DNA of 64,000 bases from Ruegeria sp. HKCCA6707 (GTDB taxonomy: Bacteria > Pseudomonadota > Alphaproteobacteria > Rhodobacterales > Rhodobacteraceae), in assembly GCF_013033515.1 (NCBI RefSeq), contig NZ_WQEG01000006.1, positions 186,001 to 250,000 on the forward strand, read 5' to 3'. This document shows positions 26,001 through 34,541 of the stretch, in pieces. A program made the translations under genes and the position numbers. The notes below the pieces were generated by a model. That model worked only from the letters and a program-made list of their open reading frames with translations, had not been told where the DNA came from and ran no database searches. Each line of letters starts with the position of its first letter. Positions within the stretch are counted from its first letter, which is position 1.

Positions 26001-26912
26001 ATGAAGAATGCTTTGATGCTTTCGGGGCTTATGGCAGCCCTCTCCAGCCTTCCCGCCATGGCTCAGGAGCTTGAGATTATTGGCAAACCGGTGGATGGCG
26101 GTATGGGTTTCCAGCCTGCAGCCACGGATCTGGCCACCGGAATTCACCGGCTGGACAACATGCTTTTGGTGATCATCACCTTGATCTGCGTCTTTGTTGC
26201 GGCCCTGCTGGTCTATTGCATCGCGCGCTACAACCAGCGCGCAAATCCGACGCCTGCGCGATTCTCGCACTACACTCCGGTCGAGATCGCCTGGACCCTG
26301 GGCCCGGTTCTGATTCTGGTCTTCATCGGGGCGTTTTCGCTGCCGGTGCTGTTCAAACAGCAGGAAATTCCGGAAGGCGACGTTGTTATCAAGGTGGTCG
26401 GCAACCAGTGGTACTGGACCTATGAATATGTCGATCACGACTTTGCCTTCGACAGCTATCTACTGGGTCACCCGGCAACCCTGGACGAAGGCGCGCGCCC
26501 GGCTGATGCAGATGTGACACCGTTTGTGCTCGACGACGCGATGCGCGCCAAACTTGCAGATGCGGGGTACAGCGACGATGAGTGGCTGCTGGCCACCGAC
26601 ACCGCGGTTGTTGTCCCTGTGGGTAAGGTCATCGTCATGCAGGTCACCGCATCGGACGTGATTCATTCCTGGACCATCCCATCCTTTGGGGTGAAACAGG
26701 ATGGTGTTCCGGGTCGCCTGGCCGAGCTGTGGTTCGAAGCGGACCGTGAAGGCATCTATTTCGGCCAGTGCTCGGAACTGTGCGGCAAGGATCATGCCTA
26801 CATGCCAATCACAGTCAAAGTGGTGAGCGAAGAAGCCTATGAAGAATGGCTGCAGGGCGCGATTGATGAATATGCGGGCCTGCCGCAGAGCTATCAGGTT
26901 GCGGCGAACTAA
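26001..26912 (+). CDS. ctaC: Cytochrome c oxidase subunit II (aa3-type)
   Basis: A 303-aa precursor: signal peptide ending AMA (cleavage near residue 21), two membrane helices (about 52-74 and 97-117) and a periplasmic cupredoxin domain. The CuA ligands are seen as H222, C257, E259, C261, H265 and M268 in DVIHSW and [12 protein letters not shown]. The aromatic stretch NQWYWTYEY passes electrons from cytochrome c. The ATG at 26001 was chosen for the signal peptide and AGGA upstream; the frame opens earlier at 25944. First gene of the ctaCB-orf-ctaGE operon; subunit I (ctaD) is elsewhere. Confidence 0.97.
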   Translation: MKNALMLSGLMAALSSLPAMAQELEIIGKPVDGGMGFQPAATDLATGIHRLDNMLLVIITLICVFVAALLVYCIARYNQRANPTPARFSHYTPVEIAWTLGPVLILVFIGAFSLPVLFKQQEIPEGDVVIKVVGNQWYWTYEYVDHDFAFDSYLLGHPATLDEGARPADADVTPFVLDDAMRAKLADAGYSDDEWLLATDTAVVVPVGKVIVMQVTASDVIHSWTIPSFGVKQDGVPGRLAELWFEADREGIYFGQCSELCGKDHAYMPITVKVVSEEAYEEWLQGAIDEYAGLPQSYQVAAN

Positions 26913-26996
26913 ATCGACCAGAGTGGTGCAGGCCACCTGACACAGCTAACGGGCTGCGCGGGGGATCGCGCAGCTTTCGCCTCAGAAGGACCGGAA

Positions 26997-27947
26997 ATGA
27001 CCGACGCAAGCATCAATGCCAGCACAGCACCCGCCCAGGCGGATGAAGCCGGCTTTGGCGACTATTTCGCGCTGCTCAAGCCGCGCGTGATGTCGCTTGT
27101 GGTGTTTACTGCGCTGGTCGGCCTGTTGGCGGCTCCGGTGCCCGTGCATCCGATTGTGGGCTTTTGCGCGATCCTGTTCATTGCCATCGGCGGCGGCGCC
27201 TCGGGTGCGTTGAACATGTGGTGGGACGCGGATATCGACCGGGTCATGAAGCGCACTAAGCGGCGTCCAATCCCTTCGGGCAAGGTGGACGAGGGCGAAG
27301 CGCTGGCACTTGGTTTGGCTCTGTCCGGTCTGTCTGTGATCATGCTGGGGTTGGCGACCAACTGGTTTGCCGGCGCATTCCTGGCCTTCACTATCTTTTT
27401 CTACGTCGTGGTCTATACCATGTGGCTCAAGCGGACCACGCCCCAGAACATCGTGATCGGCGGCGCGGCAGGGGCCTTCCCGCCGGTGATCGGATGGGTC
27501 GCGGCCACTGGATCCATGACGCTTGAGCCGTGGCTCATGTTCGCCCTGACCTTTATGTGGACACCGCCGCATTTCTGGGCCTTGGCGCTGTTCATGCGCT
27601 CGGACTATGACGATGCGGGCGTCCCGATGCTAACAGTAACGCATGGGCGCAGGGCCACCCGGACGCATATCCTGATCTATACCGTTCTGCTGGCGGTTCT
27701 GGCGATTGGCACGGGGTTCTCGGGCATCGGCGGACCGGTCTATCTTGCCGTTGCATTGGTCCTGAACGCGCTGTTCTTGCGGGGCGCCTGGCAGATTTCG
27801 CGCCGGACCGAAGCGGATTCCGAAGCTGATAACTTCAAGGTCGAACGCAGTTTCTTCAAGCTGTCGCTGCTATATCTCTTCCTGCATTTTGGCGCGATTC
27901 TGGTCGAGGCGCTGCTGAAGCCCTACGGTCTGGGAGGCTGGTCATGA
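26997..27947 (+). CDS. ctaB: Protoheme IX farnesyltransferase (heme O synthase)
   Basis: A 316-aa UbiA-family membrane protein that adds farnesyl to heme b, making heme O, the precursor of the heme A in aa3 oxidase. It has about eight hydrophobic segments. The two Asp-rich prenyl-binding regions are seen as NMWWDADIDRVMKRTKRRPIPSG and, later, DYDDAGVPMLTVTHG. GGAC-type ribosome site precedes the ATG; the C-terminal stop overlaps the start of the next small gene (ATGA), showing coupling within the oxidase operon. Confidence 0.97.
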   Translation: MTDASINASTAPAQADEAGFGDYFALLKPRVMSLVVFTALVGLLAAPVPVHPIVGFCAILFIAIGGGASGALNMWWDADIDRVMKRTKRRPIPSGKVDEGEALALGLALSGLSVIMLGLATNWFAGAFLAFTIFFYVVVYTMWLKRTTPQNIVIGGAAGAFPPVIGWVAATGSMTLEPWLMFALTFMWTPPHFWALALFMRSDYDDAGVPMLTVTHGRRATRTHILIYTVLLAVLAIGTGFSGIGGPVYLAVALVLNALFLRGAWQISRRTEADSEADNFKVERSFFKLSLLYLFLHFGAILVEALLKPYGLGGWS

Positions 27948-28105
27948 GCCTGCGCAAGTCCCACGAGCTGCATCAACGCCGGTTTAGTCGCAATCTGGGC
28001 GTTGGCCTGACGCTGGCGGCGTTTATCGTGATTATCTTTGGCCTGACGGTCGTAAAGGTCTCGGGCACCGATTTTGGAATGGCAACGCAAGAGGTTCAAA
28101 ACTGA
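27944..28105 (+). CDS. Small single-span membrane protein of the cta operon (53 aa)
   Basis: A 53-aa gene between ctaB and ctaG. It starts MSLRKSHELHQRRFSRNLGV and has one hydrophobic span (about residues 18-38), then ends SGTDFGMATQEVQN. The ATG overlaps the ctaB stop (ATGA) and its TGA overlaps the ctaG ATG (TGATG), so it is clearly translated as part of the operon. Small ORFs are known at this place in Paracoccus/Rhodobacter cta operons. I infer a role in oxidase biogenesis; the exact function is unknown. Confidence 0.85.
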   Translation: MSLRKSHELHQRRFSRNLGVGLTLAAFIVIIFGLTVVKVSGTDFGMATQEVQN

Positions 28106-28680
28106 TGGCTCTGTCTGGTCCTCAGAAAACGGTTGCTCAAACAGTGGGGCTGGTCCTGTTGATGGGCAGCCTCGCGTGGGCAGCGGTCCCGTTCTACGAC
28201 TGGTTCTGCCGGGTGACCGGCTTTGGTGGCACGACAGGCGTGGCCGAGGCGGCGCCCGAGGACATCCTTGACCGCACCATCACTGTGCGCTTTGACGCTT
28301 CGAAAGCCAAAGACATGGCTTGGGAGTTCAAACCCGTGGAACGCGAGATGGAGGTTCGCATCGGCGAAACCGGATTGGCGTTTTACGAGGCATATAATCC
28401 GACCGACAGACCGATCGCGGGGCAGGCGTCGTACAACGTAGCACCGTATTCTGCTGGTGGCTATTTCCAGAAGATCGCCTGCTTCTGCTTTGAAGAGCAG
28501 GTCTTGCAACCCGGCGAGCGGGTCGAGATGCCGGTCAGCTTCTTCGTTGACCCGGAACTGGTTGAAGATCTGGAAGCCAAATATGTGCATACGATCACGC
28601 TGTCGTATACATTCTACGAAATTGACCTGCCCGAGGGCTATGCCGCCCTTGAGACGCAGGCTGATACAAACACGAACTAA
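28105..28680 (+). CDS. ctaG: Cytochrome c oxidase assembly protein CtaG (Cox11)
   Basis: A 191-aa Cox11-type copper chaperone that delivers copper to CuB of subunit I. It has one N-terminal membrane span followed by the signature VPFYDWFCRVTGFGGT (Cys35) and the copper motif CFCF (C126, C128) in IACFCFEEQ. The soluble part is periplasmic. Start overlaps the stop of the upstream small gene. It is the Cox11 form of CtaG, not the Bacillus CtaG family. Confidence 0.97.
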   Translation: MALSGPQKTVAQTVGLVLLMGSLAWAAVPFYDWFCRVTGFGGTTGVAEAAPEDILDRTITVRFDASKAKDMAWEFKPVEREMEVRIGETGLAFYEAYNPTDRPIAGQASYNVAPYSAGGYFQKIACFCFEEQVLQPGERVEMPVSFFVDPELVEDLEAKYVHTITLSYTFYEIDLPEGYAALETQADTNTN

Positions 28681-28702
28681 CGCCTGTAGGTGAGGGACGC
28701 TG

Positions 28703-29518
28703 ATGGCACACGCAAAAAACCATGATTATCACATTCTGGCCCCGTCGATCTGGCCATTGGTCGGCGCGGTAGCCGGATTTGTGATGCTGTTCGGAGCCGT
28801 TCTGTGGATGCACGGGATTACCCCGTGGATCTTCTGGATGGGCCTTGTTGGTGTTCTTTACACCATGTTCGCCTGGTGGTCCGAAGTGGTGGTCGAAAGC
28901 CGTCAGGGTGATCACACGCCGGTTGTGCGCATCGGGTTGCGCTATGGCTTTATCCTGTTCGTGATGTCCGAGGTGATGTTTTTCTTTGCCTGGTTCTGGT
29001 CGTTCTTCAAACATCGCATGTATCCGATGTACGACTATGCGGGCACCGAATATATCCAGCCGGATATTCACGCGGTTGACCCGTTCCACCTGCCGCTGAT
29101 CAACACGCTGGTTCTGCTGTTGTCGGGGTGTGCGATCACCTGGGCGCACCATGCGCTTGTGCATGACAATGACCGCAAGGCGCTGATCAACGGTCTGGCG
29201 ATCGGTATCGTGCTGGGCATCGCCTTCACCGCGTTGCAAGCCTTTGAGTACTATGAATTGTTGGCCCATGAGGGTTGGGTCTTCGGCGGCGATCAGTTCT
29301 ATTCGAACTTCTTCATGGCTACCGGGTTCCACGGCGCGCATGTGATCATCGGGACGATCTTCCTGTCTGTCTGCCTGATCCGGGCGCTCAAGGGCGATTT
29401 CACGCCGGAGAAACACGTGGGCTTTGAGGCTGCTGCCTGGTACTGGCACTTCGTCGACGTCGTCTGGTTGTTTCTGTTCTTTGCCGTATACATCTGGGGT
29501 CAGGCCCCGCTGATGTAA
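28703..29518 (+). CDS. ctaE: Cytochrome c oxidase subunit III
   Basis: A 271-aa membrane protein with seven likely transmembrane helices. Family signatures are [16 protein letters not shown] at the N-terminus, [20 protein letters not shown], and [22 protein letters not shown] near the C-terminus. It supports proton uptake and stability of the aa3 complex. It is the last gene of the operon and is followed 23 bp later by a strong terminator. Confidence 0.97.
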   Translation: MAHAKNHDYHILAPSIWPLVGAVAGFVMLFGAVLWMHGITPWIFWMGLVGVLYTMFAWWSEVVVESRQGDHTPVVRIGLRYGFILFVMSEVMFFFAWFWSFFKHRMYPMYDYAGTEYIQPDIHAVDPFHLPLINTLVLLLSGCAITWAHHALVHDNDRKALINGLAIGIVLGIAFTALQAFEYYELLAHEGWVFGGDQFYSNFFMATGFHGAHVIIGTIFLSVCLIRALKGDFTPEKHVGFEAAAWYWHFVDVVWLFLFFAVYIWGQAPLM

Positions 29519-29541
29519 CGCCCGATGGGCTGTTCAAATGC

Positions 29542-29575
29542 AAAAGCCGCCCCAGGCAGGGGCGGCTTTTTCTCT
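29542..29575 (+). terminator. Rho-independent terminator of the cta operon
   Basis: The arms 29542-29553 (aaaagccgcccc) and 29559-29570 (ggggcggctttt) form a perfect 12-bp stem with loop aggca and run into ttttt. It lies 23 bp after the ctaE stop. Confidence 0.93.
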
Positions 29576-29676
29576 ATCAGGGCGCAAGATTGCGCCCGAT
29601 ACAATTGCGTTGTTGCAAATCGCTGCACTGCGCCCTTAACAAGACGCCGATTCCGGCTTTGATACATGGTCTTCGA

Positions 29677-30354
29677 ATGCGCCGCCTTCTGTTCTTGCTG
29701 ATCTTCGGACTGACCGGTCTGGGCATTCTGCTGTCGCTGGGCGTCTGGCAGGTGCAACGGCTGGCTTGGAAGCAAGGCATTCTGGCCGAGATCGAGGCGC
29801 GCATATCCGGCAACCCGGTGGGCCTGCCCGAAGCGCCACAGCCTGTACGGGACCGGTACCTTCCTGTTGCCCTGACCGGTGAGATGCTGCCGGGCGAGGT
29901 GCATGTGCTGGTCTCGGTCAAGCAGGTCGGTCCGGGGTATCGCATCGTCGCGCCTTTTCGTAGTGGCGACCGCACCGTTTTGGTGGATCGTGGCTTTGTC
30001 CCAACCACCGCCAAAGACGCGGCGCGTCTGGTCGGAGCGATGGAGGTCACCGGCAATCTGCACTGGCCGAATGAGATCGACAGCTACACGCCGGACGCGG
30101 ATATTGAAGGCAACATCTGGTTCGCCCGCGACGTGCCCGCATTGGCCGCAGCATTGGGGACCGAGCCGGTGCTGCTGATCGCTCGATCTGAGACCGATCC
30201 GGGCGTGATCCCTTTGCCCGTGGACACGGCCGGTATCCCCAATGATCACCTGCAATATGCAATCACCTGGTTTGGGCTGGCCCTGGTTTGGGCCGTGATG
30301 ACCGGATACTTCCTGTGGCGCAGTCGCGCCAATTCTGAGAGTAACGCGCTATGA
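29677..30354 (+). CDS. SURF1-family oxidase assembly protein
   Basis: A 225-aa SURF1/Shy1 protein. It has an N-terminal span (LLFLLIFGLTGLGILLSLGVWQ), a periplasmic domain with RYLPVALTGEM and VLVDRGFVPTTAKDA, and a C-terminal span ending WAVMTGYFLWR, the usual two-helix plan. SURF1 helps to insert heme A into subunit I, so it fits just after the cta operon even though a terminator lies between. The ATG at 29677 was chosen because it starts the first helix; the frame extends to 29590 without signal features. Its stop overlaps the thrC start. Confidence 0.93.
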   Translation: MRRLLFLLIFGLTGLGILLSLGVWQVQRLAWKQGILAEIEARISGNPVGLPEAPQPVRDRYLPVALTGEMLPGEVHVLVSVKQVGPGYRIVAPFRSGDRTVLVDRGFVPTTAKDAARLVGAMEVTGNLHWPNEIDSYTPDADIEGNIWFARDVPALAAALGTEPVLLIARSETDPGVIPLPVDTAGIPNDHLQYAITWFGLALVWAVMTGYFLWRSRANSESNAL

Positions 30355-31739
30355 AATACATCTCGACCCGTGGGCAGGCGCCCGAACTGACATTTGAAGA
30401 AGCGATGCTGACCGGTCTGGCCCGTGATGGCGGCCTTTACCTGCCAGCTGAGATCCCGGTGATGCTCCAGGACGAGATCGCGGCTTTGGCCGGTCTGCCC
30501 TATGAAGAGATCGCATTTCGGGTGATGTGGCCCTATGTCAGCGGCTCGTTCGGGGAAGATGAGTTTAAGGAAATCATTGCACGGGCCTATCAAGTCTTCG
30601 GTCATGATGCGCGCGCGCCGTTGAAGCAGCTGAACGAGAACCATTTCCTGTTGGAGCTGTTCCACGGGCCGACACTAGCCTTCAAAGATTTCGCCATGCA
30701 GCTGATCGGCCAGCTGTTTCAGGTGGCGCTGAAGCGGCGCGGCGACCGAGTAACCATTGTGGGCGCGACCAGCGGCGATACGGGATCAGCGGCGATCGAG
30801 GCCTTTCGGGGGCTGGATGCAGTTGATGTGTTCATCCTTTACCCGCATGGCCGCGTGTCCGAGGTGCAACGCCGTCAGATGACGACGCCGGCAGACAGCA
30901 ATGTGCATGCGCTGGCCGTGGACGGTGACTTTGATGATTGCCAGGCTGCGCTGAAAGACATGTTCAACGATTTTGATTTCCGGGATGAGGTGAAACTGGC
31001 GGGTGTGAACTCGATCAACTTTGCCCGCGTTCTGGCGCAGATCGTGTATTATTTCTCGGCGGCGGTTAGCCTGGGCGCACCGCATCGCAAGGTCAGCTTT
31101 ACAGTGCCCACCGGCAATTTCGGTGACATCTTTGCAGGTTATCTGGCCAAACGCATGGGCCTGCCCATCGACCGCTTGGTTGTAGCCACAAATCAGAACG
31201 ACATTCTGCATCGGTGCCTTTCGGGTGAGGGCTATTTCAAAGGTGACACGATCCCGTCGATCAGCCCGTCGATGGATATTCAGGTCAGCTCGAATTTCGA
31301 ACGTGCGCTTTATTATGCCTATGGTGAGGATGGCAGCGCTGTTGCGCAGTTGATGGATGAGCTGAAAACCGGCGGCTTCAACGTGAGCCAAGGCGCGATG
31401 CAGGCTCTGCGCGAAAGCTTTGACTCGGGCCGGGTATCCGAGGACGAGACGCTGGCGACCATCAAGCACACGCTGGCCAACAGCGCGGAACTGGTTTGCC
31501 CGCATACCGCAGTGGGTATCAAGGTTGCCGAAGAACAGCGCAGGGCGGATGTCCCGATGATCACGCTGGCCACAGCGCACCCGGCGAAATTCCCGGCAGC
31601 GGTTGAGGAGGCGAGCGGCGTGCATCCACCTCTTCCCTCCCGCATGTCTGATCTGTATGAACGTCCGGAACGGGTGACCCGCATCGCCAATGATCTGGGC
31701 ACCCTTGAGGATCATATCAGAAGGCATATCGCTGAGTGA
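30351..31739 (+). CDS. thrC: Threonine synthase
   Basis: A 462-aa PLP enzyme that converts O-phosphohomoserine to threonine. The PLP lysine is K112 in GPTLAFKDFAMQ; further motifs are VGATSGDTGSAAIEAF and FTVPTGNFGDIFAGYLAKRMG. Length and the N-terminal MKYISTRGQAPELTFEEA match the longer bacterial/fungal form. The ATG overlaps the SURF1 stop (ATGA) and its own stop overlaps the GTG start of the peptidase gene. Confidence 0.97.
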   Translation: MKYISTRGQAPELTFEEAMLTGLARDGGLYLPAEIPVMLQDEIAALAGLPYEEIAFRVMWPYVSGSFGEDEFKEIIARAYQVFGHDARAPLKQLNENHFLLELFHGPTLAFKDFAMQLIGQLFQVALKRRGDRVTIVGATSGDTGSAAIEAFRGLDAVDVFILYPHGRVSEVQRRQMTTPADSNVHALAVDGDFDDCQAALKDMFNDFDFRDEVKLAGVNSINFARVLAQIVYYFSAAVSLGAPHRKVSFTVPTGNFGDIFAGYLAKRMGLPIDRLVVATNQNDILHRCLSGEGYFKGDTIPSISPSMDIQVSSNFERALYYAYGEDGSAVAQLMDELKTGGFNVSQGAMQALRESFDSGRVSEDETLATIKHTLANSAELVCPHTAVGIKVAEEQRRADVPMITLATAHPAKFPAAVEEASGVHPPLPSRMSDLYERPERVTRIANDLGTLEDHIRRHIAE

Positions 31740-32998
31740 CTGTCAGACAAGACCAATTGAAGAACGGCTTTCGGATCGTCAGTGAACATATGCCGGGGCT
31801 GCAATCGGCAGCCATCGGCATCTGGGTGACCGCCGGGGGACGGCATGAGAGGATCGAGCAGAACGGGATCGCCCACTTCCTCGAGCATATGGCGTTCAAG
31901 GGAACCGAGCGGCGCTCGGCTCTGCAAATCGCTGAGGCGATCGAGGATGTGGGCGGCTATATCAACGCCTATACCTCACGCGAGGTGACCGCCTATTATG
32001 CGCGCGTTCTGAAGGACGATGTGGCGCTGGCCATGGATGTGATCGGCGATATCGTGTTGAACCCGGTCTTTGACCCGCGCGAGATCGAGGTTGAGCGTGG
32101 CGTGATCCTGCAGGAGATCGGTCAGGCCTATGACACGCCCGACGATGTGATCTTTGACTGGCTGCAAGAGCAGAGCTATCACGATCAACCCTTGGGACGC
32201 ACCATTTTGGGCCCGTCCGAGCGGGTCAGCGCGTTTTCGCGCGAGGATTTGTCAGGCTTTGTGGCAGAGCACTACGGGCCCGAGCAGATGATCCTGTCTG
32301 CTGCCGGAGCGGTGGATCATGATGCGCTGATGGCGATGGCCGAAGAAATGTTTGGCCATCTAAAGCCTCGGAAAGGTTTGATCGCTGAAACCGCTCGTTT
32401 TACTGGCGGCGAAGCACGGCAGGAAAAGGATCTGGAACAGGCGCATTTTGCGCTAGCGCTTGAGAGCCCGGGATATCGCGATGACGGGATCTATACGGCG
32501 CAGATCTATTCGACCGCTTTGGGTGGCGGTATGTCTTCGCGCTTGTTTCAGGAAGTGCGTGAAAGCCGGGGGCTCTGCTATACGATTTTTGCGCAGACCG
32601 GGGCTTATGCCGATACCGGAACCACCACGATTTATGCGGGAACATCCGCCGATCAGGTGGCAGAATTGGCGACGATCACCATTGATGAGATGAAGCGCGC
32701 CGCCGATGACATGAGCGCCCAAGAGGTCGCGCGGGCGCGCGCGCAGATGAAGGCGGGAATGTTGATGGGGCTTGAAAGCCCATCGAACCGGGCCGAACGG
32801 CTGGCGCGGTTGGTGCAGATCTGGGGGCGAGTCCCGTCGCTTGAGGACACCGTGGCCAAAATTGACGCGGTGAGTACCGATGATGTGCGCAGCTTTGCCG
32901 AGGTCATGGCAGCCCAAGCCCCAGCGGCGCTGGCGCTTTACGGTCCGATCTCGGGCGCTCCTTCACTGGCGGACTTGCAGGAGAGGCGCGCGGCGTGA
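31736..32998 (+). CDS. M16-family zinc peptidase (mitochondrial processing peptidase-like)
   Basis: A 420-aa M16B peptidase. The inverted zinc motif HxxEH is HFLEH (H47, E50, H51), with the distal ligand Glu in VERGVILQEI (E120-E127 region). The C-terminal half has the family pattern GGGMSSRLFQEVRESRGLCY. It starts with GTG inside the thrC stop (GTGA). Alphaproteobacterial members resemble the beta subunit of mitochondrial processing peptidase, and thrC-M16-acetyltransferase order is widespread in this class. Substrate in bacteria is uncertain. Confidence 0.94.
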   Translation: MTVRQDQLKNGFRIVSEHMPGLQSAAIGIWVTAGGRHERIEQNGIAHFLEHMAFKGTERRSALQIAEAIEDVGGYINAYTSREVTAYYARVLKDDVALAMDVIGDIVLNPVFDPREIEVERGVILQEIGQAYDTPDDVIFDWLQEQSYHDQPLGRTILGPSERVSAFSREDLSGFVAEHYGPEQMILSAAGAVDHDALMAMAEEMFGHLKPRKGLIAETARFTGGEARQEKDLEQAHFALALESPGYRDDGIYTAQIYSTALGGGMSSRLFQEVRESRGLCYTIFAQTGAYADTGTTTIYAGTSADQVAELATITIDEMKRAADDMSAQEVARARAQMKAGMLMGLESPSNRAERLARLVQIWGRVPSLEDTVAKIDAVSTDDVRSFAEVMAAQAPAALALYGPISGAPSLADLQERRAA

Positions 32999-33582
32999 TG
33001 CTTCTGGGCCGACGCAAGCTGAAACTCGAAACCGAGCGCCTGAGCTTGCGCCCGCCCATTCACTCGGATTTCAACGACTGGGCCGCGCTTCGCCGCAGCT
33101 CAAAGGATTATCTGGTGCCGTGGGAGCCGGTCTGGGCCAAGGATCATCTGAGCCGTAAATCCTTTACCAACCGGGTCTATTGGGCGCAGCGATCTGTGGC
33201 GAGCGGGACAGCGATCCCGTTATTTCTGTTTCGGCGCAGCGACAATGTGTTGTTGGGAGCGATCACGCTGGACAATATCCGGCGAGGGCCAGCGCAGGCG
33301 GGCACTTTGGGGTATTGGACGGGGCAGACCTATGCCCGCCAGGGATATATGCGCGAAGCCATTGGCGCAGTGGTGCATCACGCGTTTACCCGCTTGGACC
33401 TGAGCCGGGTCGAGGCGGCGTGTCTGCCTGAAAACAAGGCCTCTCGCGGATTGTTGGAAAGCTCGGGCTTCAAATACGAGGGCGTTGCGCAGTCGTATTT
33501 GCAGATCAATGGCCGCTGGCGCACCCATGTGCTCTATGCAAGCCTTCGGTCCGACCGTCGGGGTCGGACGGATGCGGGCTAG
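32998..33582 (+). CDS. RimJ/RimL-type GNAT acetyltransferase
   Basis: A 194-aa GNAT enzyme. It starts LKLETERLSLRPPIHSDFNDW, typical of RimJ-type protein N-acetyltransferases, and has the acetyl-CoA region GYWTGQTYARQGYMREAIGA, then VEAACLPENKASRGLLESSGF. ATG at 32998 overlaps the peptidase stop (TGATG); a GTG 3 bp earlier is also possible. The likely substrate is a ribosomal protein N-terminus, but this is inferred from family only. A GC-hairpin repeat begins at its stop codon. Confidence 0.88.
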   Translation: MLLGRRKLKLETERLSLRPPIHSDFNDWAALRRSSKDYLVPWEPVWAKDHLSRKSFTNRVYWAQRSVASGTAIPLFLFRRSDNVLLGAITLDNIRRGPAQAGTLGYWTGQTYARQGYMREAIGAVVHHAFTRLDLSRVEAACLPENKASRGLLESSGFKYEGVAQSYLQINGRWRTHVLYASLRSDRRGRTDAG

Positions 33583-33642
33583 GGGGCTTTGCCCCGTCGC
33601 GGCGGGCCGCGACTTCCGTTTGTTTATTTTTGGCCAGATGAA
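33582..33642 (+). repeat. Composite hairpin repeat, copy A (3' of the GNAT gene)
   Basis: The element starts in the stop codon: ggggc-ttt-gcccc (33583-33595), then gtcgcgg-cggg-ccgcgac (33596-33613), then a T-rich part and tatttttggccagatgaa (33625-33642). The same plan, hairpin-hairpin-TATTT tail, is seen at 42246-42305 and 54933-55000. It probably also acts as a terminator. Confidence 0.7.
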
Positions 33643-33684
33643 CAAGGGACATGACTTGCGGGGATTCTGCGCTACACTCTGTTC

Positions 33685-34503
33685 ATGCGCTGGTTGGTTG
33701 TGGCATTGATGTTGATATCGGGCGGGGCTTCGGCGCAGGAACGGCGACCGAGCCATTGCATTGCCATCGCTGATGCCGCACCGGGGATTGAATACATTCA
33801 CAAGGCGGCCTGGACAGACCCCGTGCCGGAATTTTCGGTGCGGATCAGCTATGTTGCTCATGCGTCTTTTCTGATCCAGACGCATGGCGGGCTGAACGCA
33901 GTTACCGATTTCACAGGCTTTATCGGTGGCGCGGATCTGATCCCGGATGTGGTGACAATGAACCACGCCCACAGCACCCATTGGACCGCCAATCCCGATC
34001 CGGCTATCCCGCATGTCCTAACGGGATGGGGCGAATTTGGGCAGGGCATCGATCATTACCTGGATCTGGGCGAGATGCTGGTGCGCAATGTCTCGACCGA
34101 TATCAGATCAAGCTATGGTGGCGTTGAAGAGCGCGGCAATTCGATTTTCGTGTTCGAGGTTGAAGGACTGTGTATCGGGCATCTTGGGCATCTGCATCAC
34201 GTGCCGTCGGATGAGCAATTTGCAGCGCTTGGGCGTCTGGATGTGGTCATGGCCGCGGTCGATGGTGGCACGACCATGCCCTTGCCCGAGATGGTGACAG
34301 TGCTACGGCGGCTGAAAAGCTCGGTTATCATTCCGATGCACTGGTTTTCGAGCTTTTCGCTGGACCGGTTCCTGGTGGAGATCCGCGAGGATTTTCCTGT
34401 TGAGCGGTCCGGTGCGTCAGAACTTGTGGTGTCATTGCGCAGCTTGCCGGACCGCCCCACTGTCGTTGTGCTTGAGCCGCAATATCTGATCGATCTGGAA
34501 TAG
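33685..34503 (+). CDS. Secreted MBL-fold (UlaG-like) metallo-hydrolase with altered metal motif
   Basis: A 272-aa protein with a signal peptide (MRWLVVALMLISGGASAQ). The fold call rests on VRISYVAHASFLIQTHGG at about 52-69, typical of the COG2220 group, and a histidine cluster. The usual metal box HxHxDH is HAHSTH (94-99), with Thr98 in place of Asp. A second histidine set GHLGHLHH is at 165-172 and MHW occurs near 225. It probably acts in the periplasm; substrate unknown. The changed motif may mean one metal or no hydrolysis. It stands alone between a repeat and an FAD oxidase gene. Confidence 0.75.
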   Translation: MRWLVVALMLISGGASAQERRPSHCIAIADAAPGIEYIHKAAWTDPVPEFSVRISYVAHASFLIQTHGGLNAVTDFTGFIGGADLIPDVVTMNHAHSTHWTANPDPAIPHVLTGWGEFGQGIDHYLDLGEMLVRNVSTDIRSSYGGVEERGNSIFVFEVEGLCIGHLGHLHHVPSDEQFAALGRLDVVMAAVDGGTTMPLPEMVTVLRRLKSSVIIPMHWFSSFSLDRFLVEIREDFPVERSGASELVVSLRSLPDRPTVVVLEPQYLIDLE

Positions 34504-34541
34504 GTCTTGCTGCACAGCCGTGTCTTGGGCAAAGAGGCAGC

